The notes below the pieces were generated by a model. The model ran no database searches. It was not told the origin of the DNA and worked only from the letters and a program-made list of their open reading frames with translations. The position numbers were made by a program, and so were the translations under genes. A DNA stretch of 64,000 nt from Rostrohypoxylon terebratum. Taxonomy: Eukaryota > Ascomycota > Sordariomycetes > Xylariales > Hypoxylaceae. Positions 35,160 through 46,463 of this stretch are shown one piece after another. Numbering within the stretch: the stretch's first letter is position 1; every line of letters starts with the position of its first letter. The DNA lies in NCBI GenBank assembly GCA_022497145.1, contig MU385907.1:62001-126000 (forward strand). Reading direction: 5' to 3'.

Positions 35160-38152
35160 TTATTTCTTCGTAGGCAAATATTCTTGTGCACTGACAAATG
35201 ACTCCAATGGGGGGCGTTCTACGTTGGAGGAGGCCCTCTCGACGGTGGCCAGTGGTGTGGTCGGCGCAGTAGCGTAAAATCCCTTCGAATCACCGAACTC
35301 TGTGAATGGTGTAGCTGCTAGGCTTGGGGCTTGAGTGTTCCAAAGGCTGTCAATCTCATCGCTATAGACAACCACCGAGGCTCGCGCCGAGTTAGTGGGT
35401 GCGGTCCCTGCCTTCTTCACTGCTTCCGGATCGATAACCTCATCTTTCGCTTTGTCGGTGATGGCAGCGACGACAGCGGCACTAGTAGCTGCCATAGCAC
35501 GAGTCTGCGGATTCAACGGTGTCGGGCTTGCGGCCCGACTTGGCTGGTCTACTGCCGAAGTTAATGTGATCATGCTAGCAGTGTCGGCTTCTTTACCGAG
35601 ACTGAAAGGTACAGCGATACCACACACAGTGGGACGTTTGCCCATGACACCCGTATCTGGAACATAATCTGGGCTCAGAGTATCGCTTCCATTAGAGGGA
35701 GGTCGATCAGCTTGTCTCGATTTCTCCTGTCGTATCGCCATGAGCACGGAAATGGGGGTGTCTTCGCTAACACCTTCAGTTTCGGCAATCTGATTCTCGT
35801 CCCTGACAGTCTTCGTTCGCGACCGACGTCGGTTGCGCAGCACATCCTTGTCGACAGCCCCATCCTCCTGCTGTTCAATATCGAACGGCGCATGAGCCGC
35901 TTCTCCTTCTGGAGTGGCAAATTTGACCCCGGGTTTCTCAGCTCCAAATTCCCTATGTACAGTAGCTTCGTCATGTTTTGAACCCCAGAGAGACCAGAGT
36001 GCGAGACCCATGCTCTTAGTCTTTTTCTTTTCTTTGAGATCGTCGCCTGCCTTACGCCTACTCGCAAGGGCAGCTGGAGGCGGTGTTTCTCCATCGAAGC
36101 CAACGTATCCTGCGGTCATCTCCTCGAGTCGTCGCTTGTGAATCTTGGTACGGACACTCCCGAATCGTTTATCCCACTGAGAGCGCGTTTCAAGCCACCT
36201 TCGCACCGGAGTTTCCTTCACAACACCGATTTCATCTCGATCCATAATACAACCAGGGAGCTCGCTAGGCGCCGCCAAGGGGGTAATAACTCCATGACGG
36301 CTAACACGCTGACGAATCATGTGATTCTTGAAAGGTGGCAAGGGGTCTCCGGCTTTTCCCACTTCAGACTTAGGGCCTTCTGCGGATTCATTCTCTTCAC
36401 CAGCGCCTTGATTCCTATTCGCACCAGTGCCGTCATCGGAACTATAGACAGAACTGGAACTTGATATAACTGAAATGGAATCGTCGTCGAGGATTTCGAT
36501 CTCGGTCTTTTGGGCTCTGGCGAGAGCCCAAGCACCGAATTGAGCTATCGAACGATACATGTACTTTGCCGGCCGAGTGAAACTCAAAGTTGGCGCGACA
36601 TGGCACAGATCGTCCCAGACTTGAAGCTGTACATCAGTTGGTTTGTAACGATTCAGTTGCTCATGTGCCACATCGTTCATTGATGATTCTGGAGGCGGGT
36701 ACTTGGAAGGATTTGCACATTTATGTGCTAGATATATCTGCTCGTCTCGGAGGATTTCTCCGCCTCCTGTCATTATGAGGAGAGGTGGCAATCCACCAAG
36801 GCTTGGTTGCATCACAGGACTAACCAGAGGGTGCGACAAAAGTTCGTTAGTCGTATACATCTACAAGAAACCATTAGCAGCTATCTCCAAACCTCCATCT
36901 TGTATAGTTACCTGTATCTGATCTTTGAGCTTGAGCTCTTTCCCGTCGAGAGTGATCGAGATGACTCCTGTTTCGGCAAGGCTACTATTGTCACCCCCTT
37001 CTCCATCCCCTGCATTTAATTGAGCGAGATCTTGGGGAAGTTGCTTTGCTTCTATTGGTTCCGGCTTCATCAATTTGGTTGAGCCCAGCTTGGTTTTTGT
37101 AGCTACCTGTTCCTTCAGTAAGGCATATTCGTCTGCGTTCAAAGGAGGCCACGCTTTCGAAGGCTTGTGATGAAACCCGTGCTGCGGGATATAATCAAGA
37201 GGGCAATCAGCAGAAACACTTGGGAAAGAGTGTGTCAAGTCCACCCAAGGACTGATAAGAATAGCACCCGCGGGAAGAGGGATATATCTATCCCTCATAG
37301 TGACCAACAAGCTCATAACCATGCCGCCACCGGCGGAATCCCCAGCCAATATGATGGTGGTTGGATCTTGAGTTTCCAGGAGGTAGAGATAGGCTGCTAA
37401 GCAGTCCTGAAGGCCGCAGGGGAAGGGAAATTGGGGGGCGAGCCGATACCCGGGAGCAAAAACCCTAGCTTTCAACTTCCGAGCATGTCGTTGCATCTGG
37501 TACCTGTGTTCATCGACACTCCCAAAGTAGTAGGCACCTCCATGAATATATAGCATAACTCGCGTGCCCGGATCATTGGCCTTCTTGCGTTCATGGTAGT
37601 CGGCCTTCATCTCTATCCATTCCGCTTTGAGAGGGCTCTTGGGCTTCCGCCATTGCCACCAATTCTGACCGCCGACTTTTTTGATGCCATCTGGACCGAG
37701 TTGTTCTTGTAATACGCCGGCAGCTTCAACAAGTTTCGCCTCGGGTATCTCGACTTGATCCACTTTGACCCATTGAGGATGCGGTACCCACTGAGAGGTG
37801 AAAGCCTGTAGCTCCTCGACGGTATGCTGCGACGCGAATGTAAGAAAGGATCGTATAAGGTGTAAGCCTTCGTCGTACGATAGATGGGCGGTTGGTCGTT
37901 GGCGCAAAGGTTTGCGATTTAGATACTATAGTGTCACCACGCATCAGCATATCACCCTCCTCTTATATCAACCGTAGAGGAACCCAAAGAAATGTTGGTG
38001 GAAGGTACATAGGGGGTGTAATCCAGAAGATCTGCGATTCACAGACCAATGACAACTGCATATTCGTTTTCAAAGAGACGGGGAGTATCCTGATAAGATC
38101 GGGCACATACGTGAGACAAGAACGTCGACAAGACAGTCGGCGTAACCGCCAT
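35160..38152 (-). CDS. HSL-type alpha/beta hydrolase (lipase/esterase) with long C-terminal tail
   Basis: Likely a lipid esterase of the hormone-sensitive-lipase family. Three exons: 38111..38152, 36912..37925 and 35160..36860, about 918 residues. The first exon encodes only 14 residues (MAVTPTVLSTFLSH) and joins YLNRKPLRQRPTAHLSYDEG across a 185-nt intron. This is needed because the main frame has no ATG upstream of that block. The oxyanion motif HGGAYYFGS is near 142, the nucleophile GDSAGGG near 209, the acid in MTGGGEILRDE and the His in DDLCHVAP. All triad members are present. After the His the protein continues for ~420 residues that are Ser/Thr/Glu-rich, with poly-Ser, RRRSRTKT and many charged clusters; that tail looks disordered and regulatory. 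Convergent with mL41, divergent to TSR2. Substrate unknown. Confidence 0.9.
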
Positions 38153-38958
38153 AGAAACAGTAGCAGTATTCATATTCATGATCACCCCCAGGGCTAGGGT
38201 CTTAGCCTAGATATGACCTAGGGCCTAGGTATCACATGTGTATCGTGTACCAGGTATCTTGTATCGTGCGTACCAATCTAATTTCGAATATTCTTTGAGT
38301 AGCGCAAACTCGTAGCTTGCTATAAGCTGTAAAGGTGACGAGCTTTTTGCTCGAATCGAAACATTGGCGGATGGCGGATGGCGGATGGGTTGTTTCGGTA
38401 AGCTTTGAGTTTTGGTTTGGGAGGTCTACGTTATGCAAGCGCAAGCACTGTTAGACTAAACAATGGAAGGGTCGGATAGGAGATCAAAATGTCGCTCTCC
38501 TTTTCCAATTGGCTTCTATGTATTAAGTGTATTAAGTGGATAGGGTAATAAGGACTCGGGCAGTCGGGAAGCTTCAGGTAGCCAAGCTACCAGATGGCAC
38601 CTGCCCAGCTACCTCATTTTACACACTCATTTATTGGTGATGTCATCTCCTGGTCTCAGGCCAGAATGAGACGAGATGAGACAGAAAGAGCCAATCACGG
38701 GTAATACGTCTAAAAGAGGGAAAGTCCGTCAACAAAAGAGGCTAGCGCACATCTCAATTCATTAGACTTGCATATCCCCTACCCGCGATGCACTATGTCG
38801 GTAATGTCGGTAAAGAGTGGCAGATCGATAATCGATAATGAAGGAAGAAATTATTATTATCAAAAGTGGGCGAAAATAATGCAACTTGAAAATGCCCCTC
38901 CATATATTAATACATATGTCATATATACCTGTGCAAATAGTTCAGTAAATCACCAAAA
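38153..38958. promoter_or_regulatory. Divergent promoter region hydrolase / TSR2
   Basis: 806 nt between two divergent starts. It contains CCTAGGGCCTAGG near 38217, a triplicated GGCGGAT unit near 38367-38388 and an AT-rich stretch just before the TSR2 ATG. No gene is seen. Confidence 0.5.
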
Positions 38959-39675
38959 ATGGCGTCGACAGAAGCAGAATCGTCTCCAGGTATGTGTTAT
39001 TATTTCCTCTACATTATTCTTCAAGCAGTTTATTATATAAGTTTGAGGTTTACCATTTCAATCCCGAATGTTAGCTAACTACTAGACTCTAAACAACCAG
39101 AAACCCGACAAACGCAATTCGAACAAGGCGTAGCCATCTCGCTGCACCTATGGGTCTCTCTCACAGTCGCAGTCCAAAACAACCTAGGCGGTCCCGACTC
39201 CGATGACAAGCGCGATTGGTTTGCGGGCGCCATAGTCGACATGTTTCCTAGCTTCGTCGACCTCGCCAAGCCGCGCAAACCGTCCCAGAAGGTACCTCAG
39301 GATCCCATCGCAGAAGACATCGAAGCCACTTTGCTGCAGGTAATGTGGGACGAATTCGAGACCAATGTCGATGATGACTCCGAAGTCGAAGTTGCCGATC
39401 GCATAGTGAAAGTCTGGACACAGTGCGCCGATGGAGATTTCAGTTTAGTCGAAGATCTGCGACGTCGATGGCTAGCTACAAAAGGCAAGACGGTCAAGGT
39501 TCAAGAGGTGGATGGAGGTGACCAGGAAACCGACTGGGAAAGCGACGATGATGATGACGAGGATGAGGACGTTGAGATGGATGAAGCGCCCGCATTGGTT
39601 GCAGTGCCTAAAGAGCGCCCCCCGCCGGAGGTAGACGAAGATGGCTTTACAAAAGTTACGCGAAAGAAGCGTTGA
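38959..39675 (+). CDS. TSR2: Pre-rRNA processing protein Tsr2
   Basis: Tsr2 escorts ribosomal protein eS26 into the pre-40S particle and is needed for 20S pre-rRNA processing. Two exons, 38959..38989 and 39101..39675, give about 201 residues. The intron is 111 nt, and the first exon encodes only ten residues (MASTEAESSP) plus one base. The core matches the family: FEQGVAISLHLWVSLTVAVQ, DWFAGAIVDMF, LLQVMWDEFETNVDDDSEVE and VADRIVKVWTQCADGDF. An acidic tract (DWESDDDDDEDEDVEMDE) follows, as expected for eS26 binding, and the end reads DEDGFTKVTRKKR. It is convergent with the BSD-domain gene, 259 nt between stops. Confidence 0.95.
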
Positions 39676-39934
39676 GCAGTAGCATGTGCAATGTAAAGTC
39701 AGCTAGCTACCTCAAACCCCTAAAGGATAGGGTCGCTGGTAGTTATGCGGCATAATATAGCATAGCAATTTTGCAATGAAGTGTGCTTGTAAGGATATAC
39801 AAGAGTGGCAGGGAGAAGAACAAATATCATGCATTCGAAGCCGTTCAGAAAGACCAACCAACGCCAACGAAAACTCCGAAATCGTATCAGTCAAACCGGC
39901 AGGGAGCCAACGAGCAACTACTCTGGCCGTATTA

Positions 39935-41370
39935 TTACTCCCACTCTTCATCGTCGCTATCATCGCTATCCTCTACTTTCCGAGTTTCCATAGGACTATT
40001 AGGGGCCTGGCTGGGGTTTCCAGATGCCGCGCCAACAACATCGTAACTAGTATCGCTGTCGGGTTGAGACTTCTCGTCATTTGACTTGCGGGGCTCTGCT
40101 GGCTTAAGGTGTCCCTTTGCTGGGGAAGCGCGAGCAGGTGGGTGAATTGTTGTGGAAGATTCGGTAGAAGCTGGTCTCGCTGGCTTTCCTACTGGCTTAG
40201 TTGGTGCTGTGTCCTCATCGGACTCCTCTTCATCTTCATCTTCCTCTTCCTCTTCCTCCTCAGATTCTTCGCTCTCTGAATCCTCTCCCCAACCGACCTC
40301 CTCTTCAGCAGATGCAGCTAAAAGCCAGTCAGCTAAATTCATGTAGATATACTCTAGAAGTTAGATAAAATAGATGCAACAGACCCTTCAATAAATCTCG
40401 GCGACGTGCTTCAGCGGTCTCTATGCTGTGCCTGAGGAAATAGTATCGCTTCCAGAAGTCGGCATAAGGAACCTTGTCAGGAACAAGCTTTTCCATATTC
40501 GCTCGCAGCTCGGGGTACTTGGCTAAGTCGGCGCTGATAGCCTCTGTCTTCTTCTCGGCATCAAAAGTCTTGGCCCAAGCAGCATATTCGGTAGTAGCAG
40601 AATCTTCGGTAAAGCTTTTCTCGGAGGTGTGAATAACATGGAGCTGTGCGTCATATCGCGAGGTGTGGATTACACGTTTCCCGGTCTCATCTTTGCTTTC
40701 GAAGCGGCGAGCAGTTCCCTGGGAGTCATCGGATTCGGTAGCTGGCTTGACAATAATGGCATCACGGAAGAAATTTCGGACATTTCCGCCGAACTTTAGG
40801 AGCGCCTCGTCCGCAGCATCCTCCGCACGCTGAATGTCCTTTAAGCGTTTCGCGGCTTCTGCCTTCAGCCGTGAGATAACCGTCTCGGATTCTTTTGCCG
40901 GATCGTCGGAACCGGTAGCTTTCGCTGTGGTCGGGGTGGTCTCGGGATCTTTCTCCTTATCGTTGGACGACTGCGAACTTTGTTCCGGGACGACAGGCGG
41001 TGACGTAGTCAACGAAAGGGCTCTTGCGCGGAGATTTGCAAAACCCCTCGTAGCATCTGCGCTGAGCAAAGTGACCTCTTGGTGTGCCTCTCTGTATACA
41101 GATTCGCCCTTTAATAAAGAAGGGTGTTATTCGGGTTGCCCCTATCAATTCATACGATTACCATACCTGCTTGATCACATTACCAACAGTTCCGCCGAGC
41201 CATGTGCCCCAACTACTGCTAGAGAATGCACGGTATGCCTCTTGAAGGTCTTCGTTGAGGGTATGCTCGGGTTTCTTCTGGGATGATTCAGCGTTCTCGT
41301 TTCCGTCGCGATTCTCGTTTCCGTCCTTGGGTAGAGCTTCTTCGGTTATATGGTCGTATGCGATATCCAT
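39935..41370 (-). CDS. BSD-domain protein (Dos2-like)
   Basis: A cytosolic or nuclear protein with a BSD domain; relatives include yeast Dos2, whose role is poorly defined. Three exons: 41167..41370, 40385..41108 and 39935..40317, about 436 residues, with 58- and 67-nt introns in phase. The N-terminal segment has SSSSWGTWLGGTVGNVIKQ, a WG-type motif that recurs in BSD proteins of this group. The middle contains Lys/Glu-rich helices (SRLKAEAAKRLKDIQRAEDA) likely to be coiled coil. The BSD domain ends in VPYADFWKRYYFLRHSIETA. The tail is strongly acidic (EEVGWGEDSESEESEEEEEE) and ends DDSDDEEWE, a usual feature. The last splice could also be read with a small extra exon (NLADWLL), but the chosen junction agrees with relatives. 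Confidence 0.88.
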
Positions 41371-44300
41371 GATCGGATCAGGGCATGGAATCCTTTAAAC
41401 TACCGTATCGGATCAGATAAGTTAGATAGAACCCCTCTTCTGTAATAGAAAGAGAGGGGTAATACGTAATCAGCTGGAAGTCCGAGGTCTTTCACTAAAG
41501 GATAGTAGTAGTGTATTGAAGTCGGTGTCGATATTGTGGTCTGAAAGTCTGGTAGATGGATGTTTTGGGGTAGATGACGAGGCTGATGGTATCTGCCGAT
41601 TAACGATTGACGTATCGAAAGTCTAAAGCACCAAACGTCTACCTAGTACCTAGTAGTAAGGGAGAGTTGAGTGTTGCATGTGTATTGTATTGTACAAGTA
41701 CCAACACAGCATAATTTGCATTAGAAGATACTTGCTCGGCCATAGTCTGCTACCCTAATCAGTTTAGCCCCTTTTCGTCTTTCCACCCCTCGCCCCTTTA
41801 CAGAGTACTAGCAGGTGCGGGGAATTACTGCCAGGGAGTTGGAAAGTCCATTACCGAACCCACATAAACATCCATTAATCCATTTCTCTTCCATGTTCCT
41901 GCTTCGTATTTTAAAGAAACTAATAATAACCTGATCTTATGTAGAAAAGAATCTTCATCGTTGTTCTTGCCTAGCTGACTTTTCTTTTTTCCAACGCCAT
42001 TGTCTATGAATGTGTCAACCCCAATCACGTGGGTAGACAGCCCTGGAGCATAATCCTCAATCGGATTACCCCCAACCTTCCTATCTCCAAGGTTCATTTT
42101 CTTCCTGCATACACACTTATTATATGCACCTGTAAAGCCCAGTCAATTCGGAATTAGCCACCGCCTCTTCAAAAATCTGCAAGGCAATATCTGTTTCGGT
42201 TTGAAAGTGGGATACCTGGAATCCTGGATAACCTAGTATGCACTTTGCAATCTGCATATGGTACCTTGATCTCATTGGACGAAGCGTTTTGCTCTTACGC
42301 ACATTATAAAGCAGCATTTGGAATTCCGTCAAATAAACGACTAAACGCAGTATTGGCCGAATGTTATCTGCCCATCCCAAATTCCCTGTGACGCCATGAA
42401 TAGACGGCAATCGACCTTGAAAGTCAGCTGTTGTATCACTGCAACGTGCTGAGGCAGGTCAGATATTTTTCTAGACGAATGCCCCACGGCTTCTACGGAG
42501 ATCAGCAGTAAAGACCGCCGCACTTGGATCCAAAGACTCCTGCGTTCAATTCCTGGCTTAGGGCTTACGTCGTACGCTACCAGATAGCGGTGTTCATCCG
42601 GAATTTTCCACAGCTAACAATGCTGTCAACCAGAAACAGTCCCTATAGGTCAGGGAATAGGGCCAGCATTTACATGGTAACGCCGGCTGGTACCTAGTGC
42701 ATATGCCATGCGCAGGTATGCTGTATTTGCATCAAGATACATACCTCGCGTACTATATTATACGTACCATGCGGACTTGCCCTTTTAGAACCTCTTAAAC
42801 TTCCCACTATCTAGGCCCTAGGGGCCTAGGCTAGCCTGTGACCCTATCCAGGTCTCATACTAAGGAATTCTGTACGCTGATCACGGCACAGTCAGGCACC
42901 AGGCTGACGTTGAGTCATCCTCCCTACCATTCTTCCATCATAGACTGGCAGAGTCCGACCGCCGAGGCAGCGAGACCAGACGGGAATTGACAGGTACGTA
43001 TATACGGATATATGGGGTGGATAGAATCACGTCGCTCTGATCTTCGCTACTTAAAGGCTAAATACAGATCCGATAACGTGACTCGGGCTATCATACAAGC
43101 CGTTGGACGCCGTTCCGATCCCACCGTGGCCTGTAACCTCCCAGAGCACAAGATCTTCCTATTGGATATATCTTGCCTAGGTACATCCAAGTGGCCTTAC
43201 TAAGTACAACTGTGACTCTACTCATTTTCGAAAAGCTTGCTTCGTACATGTCATGTCGAGGTCTAGCGCGCTTTCTACCACATATTGCTCCGGGCTTACC
43301 CTGTCACGCCAATGTCCAATGTCATACGTAGACCAAGCATCGCGGATCAGCTACGTCGAAGCTACCACATACCTACCACATAGAACTATGTGGTCAAACA
43401 CGTAGGCCATGTAGTCGACCCAGCTGCCGGCCCTATGTAGTAGCACTGAGCTAGGTGTATCATGGTGTATCTGGTAGTCTGGTAGTCTGGTAGAGGAAGA
43501 AATTCGAGGTGCCGGTGGATCTTAAGTACAAATCGCCTAGCAGGGAATAGACCAAGTCACCAAGGACCACCAAGGGGGGGCGTGAACGTAACACGGACGG
43601 ACAAGACACGAAGGGCGACCAGCCACAGTCAGCTCCGTTATGTCCGAGTAGCTAAGGGCCAAGACCCCAGAAGGAAGTTCAAGGAACAGTACAAGGACTA
43701 GGCTCATCCCCCGCCACATCGAGTTTCCTTTCAAATGTTGAACTTGTTCTTGTACCAAACTGCGCTTACAAATCGGAAAATTGCCTGTCTTCTGCCCCCC
43801 TCTCTCAAATTCCTTTCCTATCGTGAGAGACGGTCATTCATCCCACATTGTCGTAGATCAGTTTTTCTTTTCCATACATTACTGTATTGTACATTGCAAG
43901 ACTGTCAGGTCTACCAGCATTCAGCCAATACAAGCCTCTCACATTGACCACGCTGTCCCAAGGAAGAAGGGGGGTGTGTATTAGTAGTTGTGGCTCTCTC
44001 CCTACGTCGACTCCCTCTGCCTCTGAAAGAAACCAGGCGAGAAAAACGCCTCCGTTTTTGTTCCCCCTTCCAGTCTTTCTATCTTCAGCCTCAGGTATCC
44101 TGGGAGGCGAAATTGTTATCTTCCCTCCTTCCAATCTCTTACCTACAAACCATACAAGCATCTGCGTGGCACCTTGGTCGTGGATAGATTCGACCCTGAG
44201 AACCACCAATAAGTTTCTTAAGATCGATCTTATCTTAAAACTTCGACCACTTATACGTCAACCACACAGCGCGGCAATTGCTGCGCTTCGAGCCATTCTC

Positions 44301-44510
44301 CGGACTCATAGCTCCGCTTCCAAATCGTCGTCAATTCGCAGCTTTGGCTCAAAGCACTGACGTCTTTACCCAATTAAGAGGGTCCATTAACGTATTCATT
44401 TCACACCACATCTAGTCTTCCATTTTCTACTTCTCGCTGTCCCCTACTTGTGATTTATTGTTTCCTTAAACTCGTCGTCGTCATTATTATAAATCAAGGG
44501 TCAAGACACA
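41371..44510. other. Intergenic, 3.1 kb with a possible gene remnant and the Yap1 leader
   Basis: The BSD-gene promoter lies at the left, then a possible gene remnant (41825-42446), then CCTAGGGGCCTAGG near 42815. From about 43730 to 44510 the sequence is pyrimidine-rich and probably the Yap1 promoter and leader. Frames are open on both strands at 43838-44360, but without good ATG starts or domains. Confidence 0.5.
41825..42446 (-). pseudogene. Possible remnant of an unidentified fungal gene
   Basis: Two open segments on the minus strand, 42120..42446 and 41825..42097, read like protein. The first contains WADNIRPILRLVVYLTEFQ, then LRPMRSRYHMQIAKCILGYP and FQTETDIALQIFEEA; the second contains FLHKIRLLLVSLKYEAGTWK. 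They are in different frames and separated by too few bases for a normal intron using the best GT and AG. No convincing ATG start is seen, and an upstream stop lies at the 5' side. I do not recognise the family. It could be a real multi-exon gene with splice sites I misjudged, or a decayed one. Confidence 0.3.
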
Positions 44511-46463
44511 ATGGCCTCGACACACTCCCACGCTCTACACAATTTCATCCTCACACCTCAGCAGCAGAACTTGCTGTTCCGCGCTCTGACGTCAAACCAA
44601 CAATCGGGCGCCAATAGCGCCAGCTCAAGCAACGCGATGTCTCTTTCACCCGATACTGTGTCTAAGTCTCCGGCCCAGGTTCAGAAGACTGAACCCCACC
44701 TCACCTCCCCAGACGGCACCACCAATGGCATCCAAGAAAGTCCTTTCTTAGATTATGATTACGATCTGGGACCTGATACTAGCTTCGACTTCGATTTCGG
44801 TCAGGATGGCCAGGCAAAGATGATTGGGGATCTTCCAGGCACCTCACCAACAGACGGCTCTAAAGCCAGCTCTCCCGACGAGGATAGTCCTGATAAGAGA
44901 GGCCATCCAGATGATGAGGACGAAGAGGAAGAAGAGGGTGGAGGCAAGCGCAGAGAGAGTGAAGGAAAGGTTCCTAAGAAACCTGGTCGCAAGCCTCTTA
45001 TGAACGAACCTAGTTCGGTGAGTCGCAAGCCTTAACCAATCGGTCTTGGTGAAGTAAATAGTTTCTAATAGTAGCACGTACAGAAGAGAAAGGCTCAAAA
45101 CCGCGCCGCTCAGCGTGCGTTCCGAGAACGCAAGGAGAAGCACTTGAAAGACCTCGAGACGAAGGTAGAGGAGCTTGAGAAGGTTTCAACGGCAACTAAC
45201 AATGAGAACTCTCAACTTCGTGCTCAAATCGACAAGCTGACGATGGAGTTGAACGAATATAAGAAGAAATTGTCGCTTCTCAACAGTCCCCGTTCAATTA
45301 GTAGCTACACCGCCGCAAACCGAAACTCAGTATTCGGAAATGCTGCTATACAAAACTTGAGCGACGTCAATTTCCAATTCGAATTTCCGAAGTTTGGTGT
45401 CCTTCCCGGACCTCAGACCTCTTATGCCTCCATCCCCAGAATGTCACTATACCACACCTCAACGTCCGGCAACAGCCCTAACAGCCAGAACAGTCCCACA
45501 GATAAGTCTAAGGACCAGGCTACTCCCAACTCTTCCAAGAGCCGGGAGAACTCTGATTCGCAACCTAAAGACGCTTCATCAAAATCCTCGGGGTCTCCCT
45601 ACGACAGTACATTCGGTGCCAGTGTGTCTAGGACCAGCCTGGATTCTAGCCACAACAGCGTGAATGGGGCAAACACAGGTTCTCCCTGTTCGTCAACAGC
45701 GAACTCTAACATGGGAACGACTTCGTCTTGCGGGACCTCCCCAGAGCCGTGTACCCAGTCTCCAATGGGTTTCAAGCCAGTGGATACCTTGACAACTATT
45801 GGCGAGGAACAGCCGTCGTTGACGACTGATTCTGTGAACCGTGAGTCGCATGAAGATACTATCAGTTATAGTTGTCATAACTAACAGATTTTTTCAGATT
45901 TCAACAATGTGGATTTCTCTAGCATCGACTGGATGTCACAGCAAAATGGGGGCCAATTCGATCCTCAGCTTTTTGGTGACTACCGGGAGCCGCAGGACAA
46001 CATTCTTTCTAGTGCTACTTTCGACGACAGCTTCTTCAATGATGCTTTTGACGTCGACTTCACGACTCCTTATAACGTAGCGCCAAGCCCGAACGCGCCC
46101 AAGAAGAACCTAATCGCGGAGATTGACGCCCGCAAGGAATCCGAAGATACTATCATAACTAGCAACGGAAAATTACTCACTTGCAACAACATCTGGTATG
46201 TCAAAGCTATTTAATAGTAGTTAATAGTAGGTTGCTAAATATGCGCTAACACGTATAACAGGGAGAAATTGCAAGCCTGCCCCCGCGTGCAGTCCGGAGA
46301 TCTCGATCTGGACGGTCTTTGCTCCGATCTTCAAAAGAAAGCCAAGTGCGGTGGTTCAGGTGCCGTTGTGGATGAGCAGGATTTCAAGGCCGTCATGACC
46401 AAATACCTAGGCGCCGATGCCGCGAAGTGTACTACGAATGTTTCTGGAAGTATTGCATTGTAA
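44511..46463 (+). CDS. yap1: AP-1-like bZIP transcription factor Yap1
   Basis: A redox-regulated activator of oxidative-stress and detoxification genes that shuttles between cytosol and nucleus. Four exons: 44511..45017, 45084..45840, 45898..46195 and 46262..46463, about 587 residues. An acidic tract near 140-150 precedes the basic region KRKAQNRAAQRAFRERKEKH (170-189), followed by a leucine zipper to about 232. The n-CRD has Cys 371, 385 and 392 (PCSST, SSCGTS and EPCTQSP). The c-CRD has Cys 517, 527, 541 and 550 (LTCNNIWEKLQACP and LCSDLQKKAKC), in the region that masks the nuclear export signal. The PAP1-type region lies between. Junctions split at conserved points (bZIP start, CNNIW-EKLQ). 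All sensor cysteines expected for peroxide sensing are present. The leader of several hundred nt is CT-rich. Confidence 0.96.

Noticed and set aside
42530..42560. tRNA-like T-loop (GTTCAATTCC)
   Set aside because: No matching acceptor, D or anticodon arms could be folded around it.
43838..44360. Overlapping open frames of 123-157 codons upstream of Yap1
   Set aside because: No ATG starts, no domains, both strands open. Most likely the Yap1 promoter and leader.
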